Positions 43,097-55,000 of a stretch of DNA of 64,000 bases are shown in pieces (within the stretch, counting starts at the first letter, position 1; every line of letters begins with the position of its first letter). The position numbers and the translations under genes are program-made. The notes below the pieces were generated by a model. The model saw only the letters and a program-made list of their open reading frames with translations, searched no databases and was not told the origin of the DNA. Source of the DNA: Ditylenchus dipsaci (taxonomy: Eukaryota; Nematoda; Chromadorea; Rhabditida; Anguinidae); NCBI GenBank assembly GCA_004194705.1, contig SADC01000125.1, forward strand, positions 124,001 to 188,000, in the 5' to 3' direction.

Positions 43097-46000
43097 TCAG
43101 TGAATGGAGCAAGGTTTTCTGCTTTTGAGCACAGAATCATGATCTCCATCACACAAGAACACTTGCACGTTACTGGACACTTGGCTCCAGCCATTGTCTT
43201 CATATTCCAAAAGCTTTGCTGGGTCGACATTACTTCTAAAACCTTTTTCACTATTGATATGTAATTATGCAAATTAAATTTGAAGGCCTATTTAGCACAA
43301 CTTTGAATTTTATCAAAAAATAGGACGATACGTAGAAATGCCAAGTTTTGGCGAAAAAGTGGTCAGTTTTTTGTGAAAAACAGCCCAGTTATTTTTTTTC
43401 TTCATTCAAAAAGGCTGTAATCTGCCCATTTTTGTGCAAACTACGAAGTTTTTGTGAAAAAATACCCAGTTTTGTGGAAATGTACCCAGTTTTATGAAAG
43501 GGTGCCCAGTTTTGGGAAAATGTGCCCACTTCTGGATATACCCCGTTACATTAATGACTCCTGTTAAACGACTCCTTGAATTGGAGGAGGGCTAAAATTA
43601 GAGGGGGGGGCTTAAATTATTTAACCCAGGTACGTAACTCAAAATTTTGAAAAAAAGTACACTTGGCCAAAAAAGTACAATTTGGTCATTTTTCGTCAAA
43701 AAGTGCCATTTTATCCAACCTTATTGACTTATGAACACCAAAAAATTTTTTTGACTTAAAACTTCAAAAATAAAAAAGATTTTGGGTCCCAAAAAAGTAC
43801 AAATCTTTTTAAAAAGTATAGTTACGTTCCCTGATTTACCCCATTCATCCCAACAAAAGTCACCAAACAAAGACCTTTCATTCCGGAACTGAAATACAAT
43901 GACTGAAATAAAAACAATTTCAGAAATCAAAATTTATCATTGTGAGAAACATCATAATTGTAAACTTTTTAATTTTTGTCATTGTTGGCTATATATTATT
44001 GTTGGCCCGGAATTTTTTTGAGTCAAAATTACAGGGGGGGTTAAATTAGAGTAAATACGGTAGTTGGAAAAACGCCATTTTCTTATCCATAACCCTCGTT
44101 TGGCCATACGATTCCGTAATCAATCGAAATTGTTTGGCAAATCATAAACATCACCCTTTAGAGGGCCCTTATATAGTTGGTCCCAGCACCCTTTAAATAA
44201 ACAGTCAGTACGAGACCAGTCATATACAAGCAGTCGAACCAAGACCAGTGTTTTCATAACTAACACCTAACTCCTAACACTAACTTACGTTAGGCTAACA
44301 CTTAACCTTACACTAACACTAACATGTAGAGTTAGTGTAAGGTTAGTTTAAAAATCACTGTTAGTGTTAGTGTAAGGTTAGTTTAAAGCTAACTGTTAGC
44401 TTAATTTAGTGTTAGACTAACATTAACTATGTTAGTTTAAGACTAACTTCCTAACAGTTAGCCTATTAAGCCTTAAACTAATTAAGCCTTAAATAATTAA
44501 GCCTTAAACTAACATAGTTAGTGTTAGTCTAACACTAAATTAAGCTAACAGTTAGCTTTAAACTAACCTAAACTAACATTTAAACTAACCTTACACTAAC
44601 TCTAACATGTTAGTGTTAGTGTAGGCTTAGTTTAAAATGTTAGTGTTAGAGTAAGGTTAGTGTTAGCCTAACACTAACATAGTTAGTGTTAGTTATGAAA
44701 ACACTGACAAGACATAAATCTTTTTATTTTCGCAAAAAAATTCTTGCTAAAGTTTTAAGAATTTTAGCACTCATTTTGTCAAAACGTCGTCTGACCAATT
44801 GAGAACCTTGCCATACAGATCCGATAACTTGAAGTTGCGAATCTCTTCCATTTGTTCTAAAAGAACAGATAACCTAACAATAAAAAAACTGACGTCTCAT
44901 TGCACAATAATTAAATATATAGAGCTAGGACTTATACGTAGAGTTTGGTGCATAGTCGTATAGTATTTTCGAATAGACTACTGGTATATGACTAGTCTCG
45001 TACTGAGTATCCATCAGAGGGGAATACCACCGCGTTACACTGCAAATTAAGGCGGGGACCAGCAGTTTTCAACTCAAATCTAATATTTATGGCCTTACAC
45101 TGCTTTTAAAAAGTAGGCCGAAAACTTTCTTCGGATCAGGTAGAACGCTTATAAAAAGCAGTCGAGAGAAAAGAAACTGCTGGTCCCCGCATTAATTGCG
45201 TAACGCGCTGGTATGCCCCTTTAAAGAACCATACTTGTTGATGCAAATGAGAATTTGACAAATTTTAATGCGCGCGGGACACTTCTCTTTCGTCTCACAC
45301 TCTACTCTTTGAAGTTATTTAGAGCGACCCAAAAGAGTACAGTGAGAAACGAAAGAGAAGTATCCCGTGCGCATTTGAATTTATCAAGTTATCTTTTGCA
45401 TCAAGAAATATGGTCCGTGAAAGGGTTGCTGGGAGCAACCATATAAGTGCCCTATAAAGATTATAAATCAAAGTATAATTATCTACCTGACAGAATTCTT
45501 TAGGGCGGAATCGCCCAAAAGCTTGGCCTTGAACAGGCAAATGCCAATGTTTGAAGCGTCACTGAAAATGTGCTCTTTCAACATTTGAGCCAGCTTCATT
45601 GCCCCTTGTAAAAGCTTCTGCTTGTTTGGCATCAACTCAAATTGTTTCTGGAAAATTAGTACTCTTTTTAAAATCGCGACGCAGCCAAAATTTTATACCA
45701 CTAGATATGTGCGCACCACATCTAAGTCAAGTGATTCAGTTCCAAGAACCCTGTAACCATTTTTTTAATTTTAAAATATATATTATTGAAATCTAAACCT
45801 ACCATGAATCAATGCAAACTACTGTTTCAATGAAAAGTTTTTTTGTGACGTAAAGAAAAACAGCCATTTCTCTAGCCAGAATCCCGCCTAAAGAATGGCC
45901 CAACAGCAAAAATGGTTGCGAGTCAGAATGCTCAATGACCTGCAACAGAATACCTTGAAAATACTGTTAAAAAATTGTTCATCGATTTTATAAAATATTC

Positions 46001-49000
46001 TGTGTAAAAAATGCAGGCTAGAAATTTCATCAGTTAGTGAAAAGTTTTTACTGAAAAACCTACTTGTTCGGCATAAAATTGTGCCAATTCAGCTAATGTA
46101 TTGCATGGAATATCTGGATGGTAGTGAATGCCATAGACATTGCAACTGGCTGGTAACACCTGAAGCATGGAGTAGTAGGGATAGACTGTGCCTCCAATGG
46201 GATGGATGCAATAGATGTTGCGGCTGCGGGTTGGGTCACTGCTCTGATCAGCTTCTCTCAGCACACCTATCACACACCTACTCTTGTTCTTGGTGGTCTG
46301 TATGGGTGAAGTAGAAAAAGCTTTGAATGGTAGTCTCTTTTCGATTAGTCGCACTTGCTGGCCAAGTGAAGGGTTCTAAAGAGATCGTCGAACGATACTT
46401 CTAGTGTGATTTCCTTAATTTGAAGTTTAGAATGTTTTGAAAATGCCTCAAACGAGTAAAAATTGCAAAAAATGTGATGTTCATGACGAGGTCTGTCCAA
46501 TATATAACCAGTTAGGATAAACATGACGCATACCGTATATCATCTAATAAGGCCCCATCTTTTATCGAGACCCCACCTTCTAATAAGGCCCCACCTCTTG
46601 AGAGGTGTTGAAAAATTAGGGCCCACCTCAAATAAGGCCTAACAAGGCCAAAAAGACATCTTCTAATAAGGCCTCACCTCCAAAGAGTCCCCAGGAAACG
46701 AGAATTTCACTTCTCTTTCGTCTCTCACTGTACTCTTTTAAGTCGCTCGAAATAACTCCAAAGAGTAGAGTGCGTTACGAAAGAAAAGTGTCCCGCGCGC
46801 ATTTGAATTTGCCAAATTTTCAATTGCATCAACAAGTATGTTTTTTAACCATTTTGAATGTGACCCTATTTGTCTGCTGTTTTTTTTGAAATAACATCTC
46901 AAAAAGTTCTTTCCTGCCTAGGGTTAGACATTTTTTTTTCATATTTAAAATTTTTCTTTGGTCTTTCATAGATTTTCATCTTTAGAGCAAGTCCTGGCCA
47001 ATCTAGTGATGTAAACATTCCTTATGTTATGTTTCACACACATAAGCATAAGTTAAAACGAGTTTTTGGGAAGCCATAGCTTTTGAAATTTAACTCCAAA
47101 ATATTTATTCGCATCGAACTAGAAAAACAACTAAATTACCCTTTTTCTTGAAATAATTCAAAATACATCTCTTTAAAACTTTGTGATTGAACCACTGTTT
47201 TAAGCCAAAAATTGTAAATTTAGCAAAAAATAATGTTAGTATTCAAACAGTCCTGTTTTTTGCAAAAGGTTTTTATCTGACTTTTTTTCATAAAACTATT
47301 ACTAACCGTGAATTCGTCAGCTACCGATTTTTTAAGCATGAGCATAGAAAGGGAATGGCCTCCACAAGCAAAGAAATTATCTTCAGGTTTGAGATCATGA
47401 TTGGGTTTAAGTGGTAACTGTTTTCTCCACAGCTTTTTCACTCGTTCTAATAATAATTGGATGCTACAATTATCTTCATCCAACACGATTGCTGTATGTT
47501 GGTGCTCTTGTTGTTGGACGGCCAAGTATTGCACAAACAACTGGCTTAATTTGTTTTTATCTACTTTTCCCACCAAATTTAAGGGGATGTTATCCAATGG
47601 CATAACAATGCAGGAACCATGTGAGAAGGCAGTCGGGTCTGAAACTAGGTATTTTAAAACTCTTAACTGTATCCAATAGCTAAACCTTCAATGTAGTCTT
47701 CAGGGTGTGAACTTTCTCTTCCCATGTCCCATAGTTTGGTGTAAGCATAACTAGGAAGGCAACCAATTCAATAGTGCAACTCTCTTCTTGGTTAACCTTC
47801 TCTGTAGTCACGAATGCTTTACTTAAAACGTGGTTTGTATAGTGACATGACTGATTTTGGTACTTATCCCGTTTGGCACCCCCATCGAATTTTGGTCGAA
47901 AAAAATTTCAAATTTTTTTATCCTGAATATTGAGCTCGATCGATCCCATTTTTTGGACTATGGTTAACACATGTCAAAGACCCACTGGAGTTTATACTGT
48001 ACCTGCAAATCAGTTAGCTAGTTACGGTGAACACCCCGCACTCAAGTTCCGTGTACGTGCACATTACAGGCAGCTGACAAATGGTAATTTTTGATCAATT
48101 TCAACTAGTTATATTCTTAATCATACCCACCTGTGGTTCCTTCTTTTATAAGGGCCATTGCCGTAGAGCACTTTTTTCGTAACTTTAGCTCCTTGAGTGG
48201 AACACTAACAACATGGGGACTACCGTATTTTCTCTATTAAGGAACCCCTCTCTAATAATGACCCCCCCCCCCCTCTTATTTTTTGACTAGAATTTTAGAG
48301 TTAAGGCCATTTTTGATTGAAAATTTTGAGATTTTTCGGGGGTTGAAAAATAATGAACCCGGGTGCGTTAATAAAGAAAAATACGGTATGTTCATTTTGT
48401 GTTTTTCACCGTAAATCTAATCAAAAAATGGCTTATTTAGGCTGAAAAAAATAGAAAAAATTTCGACTTAAATGGGGGGCGGGACTGTTTTTCTCTATAG
48501 ACCACATCGAACCACGGTCTCATTTTTTTTTCAGCTAGACTATCCCGGCTATATATATGGGCTATTTATAGCAGCTTAATTCATTCCTGTATTTGTTCAA
48601 ATAAACATAATAGGCATATACTCTTATAAAATTTATGAATCACATGCCGCTAATGCTACGGCTTCGGCTATACCTCTTCTAATAATTGTATTATAAAAGA
48701 GAGCGGGAAACAATGGAAACATTCACGTATAATCCCAGCAAAAATTCGGGTGGATATGAGGCCATATTTAACCTTAGTTAATCTAACCTTAGTTTTTTCG
48801 GTGGCACTAGCGTTAAAAAATCCTATTGATCGTTATGTAGCAACAAACTCGTGAAGTTGGACTATAGTTATAACCATACTTCGTGACAAACCTCAAATCG
48901 TCTTGAAAAAGCTTTCGAAATTCATCAGTGATAACACTAGCCACTTCCAGACCATCTACTCTGATGCCTCTGACCTTTAATTGGGCATCTCTACGACCAA

Positions 49001-52000
49001 TGAAACTGTAATAGTTAGCCAGGCAATGAATAATTTTTAACACAAAATGATAAATATGACAGTTTACCGCAAAGGGCCTTTGGGAGAAATCCTTCTGACT
49101 AAGTCCCCAGTTCTGTAGATTCTTTTTGTAATATTATAGGTGGCATCGCAAATTGTGCCGAAATCGGATAACTGAGACAAAGTGTTGGGTGTGGATGTTT
49201 GACCAATATAGCCTCGAGCTACTCCTTGCCCCACTATGCACAGTTCACCCATTGCTAAAGAGTCTGAAATGGGAAAATTTAAAGAAGTGATAAATCAAAG
49301 AATTTACCCAAGTGTAGTGGTAAAATTCCCAATGATCCTTCTTGTTTAATATGCTTTCTGAGCAAGATATTAGCAAGGTCGACTCATTGCAACAGGGATA
49401 TCCTGTAAGATAAAAGATAATTTCTGCCGAGGATGGTTTCTGTCGGTTTTTTCTGAACAGAATAGGTTTTTAGTTTCACTGGTTTGGCCGGGAATTCGGT
49501 GGTACCCATGGGCGTAGCCAGGGGGGGATCGAGGGGGCTATAGCCAACCCCCCCCCCCCCCCGCCGTCAAATTAAAAAAAAATTGTTATTAAAAAACACT
49601 ATAAACTCGAAAACGGTGTAGGGAAAATGACTTCTCGGGGGGCTTTAACCACCCCCCCTTCCCTCGTCAGATTTTTTTGGCTATGCCTCTGGTGCTACCT
49701 ACCGTATCAATCTGAATATATTATAAAATTTATTCTTTTAATTCCAACCTCAAGTCAAACGGTACAAAAATTCGGGCTGCAATTCCACCTTTTCAGGATA
49801 AACCTTACGCAACTCTTTCGTCCCGCAAAAACTATCAAGATCTACCTATCACACTGCCATCATGAGCTTCCTCTTGGTTACTGCTATTCCAATGATGACA
49901 CAAACTCCAAACAGTGGTCTCTGTAGGCCCATATATTTCAGTCACTTTGATGCCATTTAAGAAGCATTTGTGCATGGAAGAGGTCAGTGGGTTTCTCCGC
50001 CAACAATCACATGCTCTGTCACTCTGGCACATAACTGTTGAGATCGGCCTGGCCGAGCGAGTTAAACACAGCTGAAGTCAGGAACAAATGAGTGAAGTTC
50101 TTTGTATTTTGGTTGATAGGCTCAAATATGTGCATCAGTTGGTCCATTTGCACAAGACATCCTCCACTTACCTACAGTTTATTTATTTATCAACTTAGAC
50201 TTGCACCATCAATTACCCCAAAATGACCATTTTGCGTTTTTTTTAAATTAAAAATGGCAAATAAATTGCATTTTCGCCCTAAAAGGCAATTTTTGCCTTT
50301 AGGGCAAGTTGCTTTTTTCGGGCAAATTGAACCTGAAAAAGGGATACATCATCGAAATATTTTTTCTGCAGCAAATCCAAAAACCGGATGAGTCAAGAAA
50401 TTTGAATTTCAAATCAGTTCGAAATTTACTCAAAATATCAGTCCGAAACTATGTTTATTTTTCGAAAAAACAGGTTTCGGCATTTGGACACAAGTATTTG
50501 ATGATGCTTAGATTGTCAAAGTACACATCAATACGGAACCGAGATTTTTTTGCACAGCATACCGTATTCACTCTAATAGCTCCACTGGTGGAGTTGTTTT
50601 TCGAATATCTCCCAGGGGTAGAGTTATTAGAGATGGTGGAGCTATTGGAGATAAAGGAGCTATTAGAGTAAACATGGCATGGTGACCGTGTTAGAGGGAA
50701 AAATTTGTGGCTTTTTGAAATCATGCAAATTTCGGCTGTATATGTGTTCGCACCCCTCCCAGAAAAAACTTATTTTTTTCACCCATTTTAATTTATAGAA
50801 AGGCACAATTCTCATCCATAACTATCTCCACTTACCAAAGCTCCGAAAATATTGAATACGCTGACATCGAAAGTGCATTTGACTGAATGAGCCAACATGC
50901 AACCTGCATTTAGACCTAAGTCCCTAATAGCTCCATTCAGAAAGGCCATCACATTGCCATGCTCAACACACACTCCTTTTGGGGTGCCAGTGGATCCAGA
51001 TGTGAAGCAGACATAGGCCAGGTCACTATCTTCGTTCTTGTATTGGGTAACAAAAGTGGAGTCTTCAACATCATTGTCTACTTTTCCAACATCAATCACC
51101 CTAATTTCCTTCAGTTCTCCAGTACCCACTACGACGTCTATTTCTAATTGTTGCAAAACCATGTATATCCTACTCAATGGGGCGTCCACATCCAGCACAC
51201 AATAAGCTGCGCCCGTCTCCAATATAGCTAACATCCATTCCACAGCAAAGTTATTGTCCAGATATATCGGGACCACAGTGTTGGGGATAATAAATTACCG
51301 GTCAATATAAAATAATTTTTGTTTAAAAAGGCAGCATTCCTCTGTATTTTTCGGATAAGTTGGCTGTAGGTGATTGGATTGGATGTTTTATTTGCCTTGG
51401 AAATTGTAGTATGGCTGTGTGAGTGGGGGTGAGGTGAGCCTGCTGATGGATGGCCTGCATTAGACCAGTTTGGATAGGCAAAGCAAGTTCGGGCCCCGAG
51501 TGGATGGGAAACGATGAGGACGTTTGGTCTCGGAAGATGTGAGTGAGAAGATCTGGCGCACAAAATCTTGAGAAAAAACTCTTTATGGTATCTTCAGCAA
51601 ATTTGGCTGAATTATAGTCCAGAGTGACTTGGATATGGTGACTGCTGACATTTATTTCGTCGATGGTGCACGAGAACTCAAATATCTGATTGGAAGAGAT
51701 TTGGTGGATGGATGCGGATGTGTTAGGGCCGAGGTTAATGTCTGGAACTCAAGGTTATGACGGTAGTTGAAGAAAGTCTGAAATAATAATTTGAATCAAT
51801 TTAAAAAATTGTACAACTTAAACTTCCAATTTCATAATCCAGAAAATGATAGAAAAAATTTGGGCAGCGACAATTGGGGAAATTTCAATTTTAAAATAAC
51901 CCCCCCCCCCCAACAATGTTTAAAAAGTTGAATTCATAGTAATTTACAAAAATAAAAAATGAATTTGAATTTTAGTTTGACCCTAACTATCGAGCTGAAT

Positions 52001-55000
52001 TTTTGGAAGTTTCACACCATGTCAATCCGGATGCTTAGTAGTTTTGTCAAAACTTTTAAAGCCACACAAATAGTCGAACCTGAAACACTGGATTCAATCC
52101 CTGTTCCACATGTGGTCTAGCCCTCATCATGGCAACTGCTCTGTGGAATGGCACATCTTCAAATTTCTTTGCTTGTTGCGCCCTTTCTTTACCTCTTCCA
52201 CAGCCTCTCTAGACCCGCTCCATAGTTGACTACTCTCCAATGCCACGATCACATTATTCAAAAAATATCCAATTAAATCGGCTAATTGGTGGTGCTCTCG
52301 GCCAGACACTGCGCACCCTATCACTAGTTCATTGCAATCCTCCCTGTTTTCTCTCCACACGTCCAGGCATCTCGAAAATGCAGTCAAGAATAGGGTGTAC
52401 TGTGAGGCACACATTTCACCACACGCTTCATTCAACTTAGCCACCAATTCCACCGGCACTTGAAAAACAAAACTAGAGGTTGCTTCTTCCTTTGTTGAAC
52501 AATTTACAAAATCTGGGATCAGTCTGGTGCCATATGGCGGTAAGCTGTCGAGTATTTGAGCCAATTTTCTGCACTTTTCTTGCTGAGGGCTATCTTTACA
52601 AGCGTCGTTTTGTAAACTGAGCTCACAATTGTCCATCCCTAAGCTTTCCTCCGACCTTTTCCCATTCCACTGCTGTCTGTTCCAAAGCGCATAATCTGCG
52701 TAACAAATATGTCCATCTAATCTTTTATTTTTCTTAATTCCACCATATAATCCACAATATCCATTGTAAAGGTCAGAAAATTGTTTGGCAAACACACTCA
52801 TAGACCAGCCGTCAGTGATTATATGGTGATGGTTCAACAACATATTTTTACCATTAAATATGACTCTAAATGATGGATGGCACAAATCGAATTCATAATT
52901 TAGCTCTTCTTGGTATTTTCGTTGCTCTTTATTATTTCTCTCTTTATCTGTCCAATCCAGTGAATAGTATGCTTCAGTCAAGGAAACCACCTGTTGGTAC
53001 GGTTGATTGAAGTGCTTGTCTATGCCAAACACTGTTCTCAGTGAGTTCTGCTGGGCAATCAGTGCTAGCAAAGCATACTGCAATCCATCTTTATTGATTG
53101 GCCCACTAAATCAATGTTGAAAAGGATGTTGTATTTGCTCTTGGGCTCCATATTCCACAACAGCCACATCTGTTCTTGGGCCAAACTTAGTGGAATAGGA
53201 TTGAGATGGGTCGAAACAGGAATTTCGAGCGATTCCGTACCCATTCCATCAACTGTCTTTCGGGATAACTCAGCGAAAAAATCTTCAAAGCGAGGATTTT
53301 CAAACAGCAAGTTTACTGGAATTTTCCACGCCGGTTATTTTTTCTAGCCGCCAAGTCAATTGAATTCCGTTAAGAGAGTTTCCTCCCAGCTGGAAAAAAT
53401 CGTCGGAATCAGAGATTTGTGTTGTAGAGCCTGAAAGTGAGTCCAGCCACACTTGTTTTACTGTTTGTTTGAGGTCTTTTGAGGTGAGAATTGGGAAATT
53501 TTTCAAGGTTTTTTCAGTATGGATATTTGAAGCACTTTTTTGCCTGTGCATCAGAAATTGTCTGATTTTAGGGGATTGGAAGAAGTCACTGCGAGCACTC
53601 CTTGTTGCAAACTTTTGTCCGACAAAATATTCTGTATAAATTTCCTGGCTTGTTTTTCACGGATTGAGTGCTTCAAAACATCTTCATCTTTGCTCAAAGA
53701 CGAATTTGTAAACATTTTACTAGCTCTCCAAGCTGGCCATTGGATGCTCACCAGTCTGTTGACTCCTTGAAAACTGGGTCTACAGTTGTTTTCTGTGGAT
53801 TGCAGCTGAGCTAGACTATCAAGAAAGAGGTTGGCAGCAGCATAATCTGAATTTCCCTGCAACCCATTGACAGCTGTCAATGAAGAGTTGACAACTAAAC
53901 AGTCCACTGTGAGGCCAGACTTGGCTATTGCATTCAGCAAGTTGGTGGCACCTAAATAGTAAAGCATACTGAAATAAGTATAGGAAAGCCAACAAACCTT
54001 TCATTTTTTCGGCCAAAACCATTTGAGCTTGCTGGTCAGACTTGAGAAGAGTGTTAGAAGTTGGAGTTCCTGCGCAATGCACCATCCAATTACACTGTGA
54101 ATAGCTTTTGCCACACTCTCCAGCAAGGCATCCATAGCTATAGCGTTGCAAATATCCACATCTCTGCATTCACAGTCACCGTATAGTTTTTTAAACTCTT
54201 GAGATTGCTGTGTGCAACTCCTTGAAGCAAATATCAAATGGATGGTGGGATTTAATTTTCGGATAGCAGAGGCGAATGCTTGCCCAATACTGCCACTACC
54301 ACCTAGAAGAAGACAACAACTCTTGTGATCTGCTGAATCACTGGGCATGATAACATCTAAAACAAAAATTCAGGAGCACTTTACCCCACCACTCAATTAA
54401 ACTTGACCCCAGCAGCAAATCAGCTTGGGGACCAAGGTAAAATGTTTTCCACTTTTAATACCAATAATTTTTTTGCATAAAAATAATAAAAAGTGAAAAT
54501 ATATATTGTCTTTGAGACCTGTTTTTTGAGATTTTAAAATAAAAATTTCAAATGAAATTTTTTCGCCTTGGTCCCCCAAGCTTATTTACTGGTGTAAGTG
54601 AAGGTTAATTGAGTGGTGGGGGTGTTAAAGAATTAATTTTAATTTTTCGCAACGGATTTGACTTTAACCAATCAACCAGGAACAAGTAAACAAAAGCCCC
54701 CAACAAAAATTCAATCGGGCAAACTTCTTTCTTGCCGTAAAAATACTTTTTTTACCGCAAAATTTCATGCCGTAAAAATACTTTTTTTTGCTGCTAAAAT
54801 ATTTTTGTGCCGTTACGCATATTTTATTTTGAGGTGAAAATTGTTTCCCAGCAAGAAAAAATTTGCGGCAAAAAAGTATTTCTACGGCAAAAGAAGTATT
54901 TTTACGGCAAGAAAAAGGTTTGCTCAATTCAATTCAGGGCAATTATTTACCACTTGAAATGTTGTCTTTTTTTCTCGTAGAACAGCTCCAGCAAAATGCC

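Larger units (their letters stand above)
43097..46375 (-). other. Synthase: C-terminal thioesterase (TE) and gene end
   Basis: Alpha/beta-hydrolase that releases or cyclises the product. IYCIHPIGGTVYPYYSMLQV (near 46215), VIEHSDSQPFLLLGHSLGGI with the nucleophile Ser (near 45895), VVCIDSW, KQFELMPNKQKLL, MEEIRNFKLSDLYGKVLN (about 44860) and a last exon DPAKLLEYEDNGW...VFLCDGDHDSVLK with the catalytic His (near 43143). The frame at 44771 ends in TGA if exon 44875 is read through; a GTCAGA donor near 44803 joins instead to the 43254 exon, giving the stop at 43097. Confidence 0.85.
47520..51560 (-). other. Synthase: adenylation (A) domain
   Basis: Activates one amino acid as aminoacyl-AMP. Core motifs: PITYSQLIRKIQRNA (A1), LAILETGAAYCVLDVDAPLS (A2), YVCFTSGSTGTPKGVCVEHG (A3, near 50990), CTFDVSVFNIFGALVSG (A4), EIYGPTETTVW (A5, near 49925), GELCIVGQGVARGYI (A6), RIYRTGDLVR (A7, near 49110), FIGRRDAQLKVRGIRVDGLE (A8, near 48970), LPSHMVPA (A9) and PLNLVGKVDKNKL with the catalytic Lys (A10, near 47565). 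The Asp after F in A4 suggests an alpha-amino acid. Introns near 47860-48790 and 50180-50810 hold repeats. Confidence 0.93.

Noticed and set aside
44240..44710. Interstitial telomere repeat
   Set aside because: Unit is AACACTAAC, not the nematode TTAGGC repeat, and it is bounded by inverted transposon tips.
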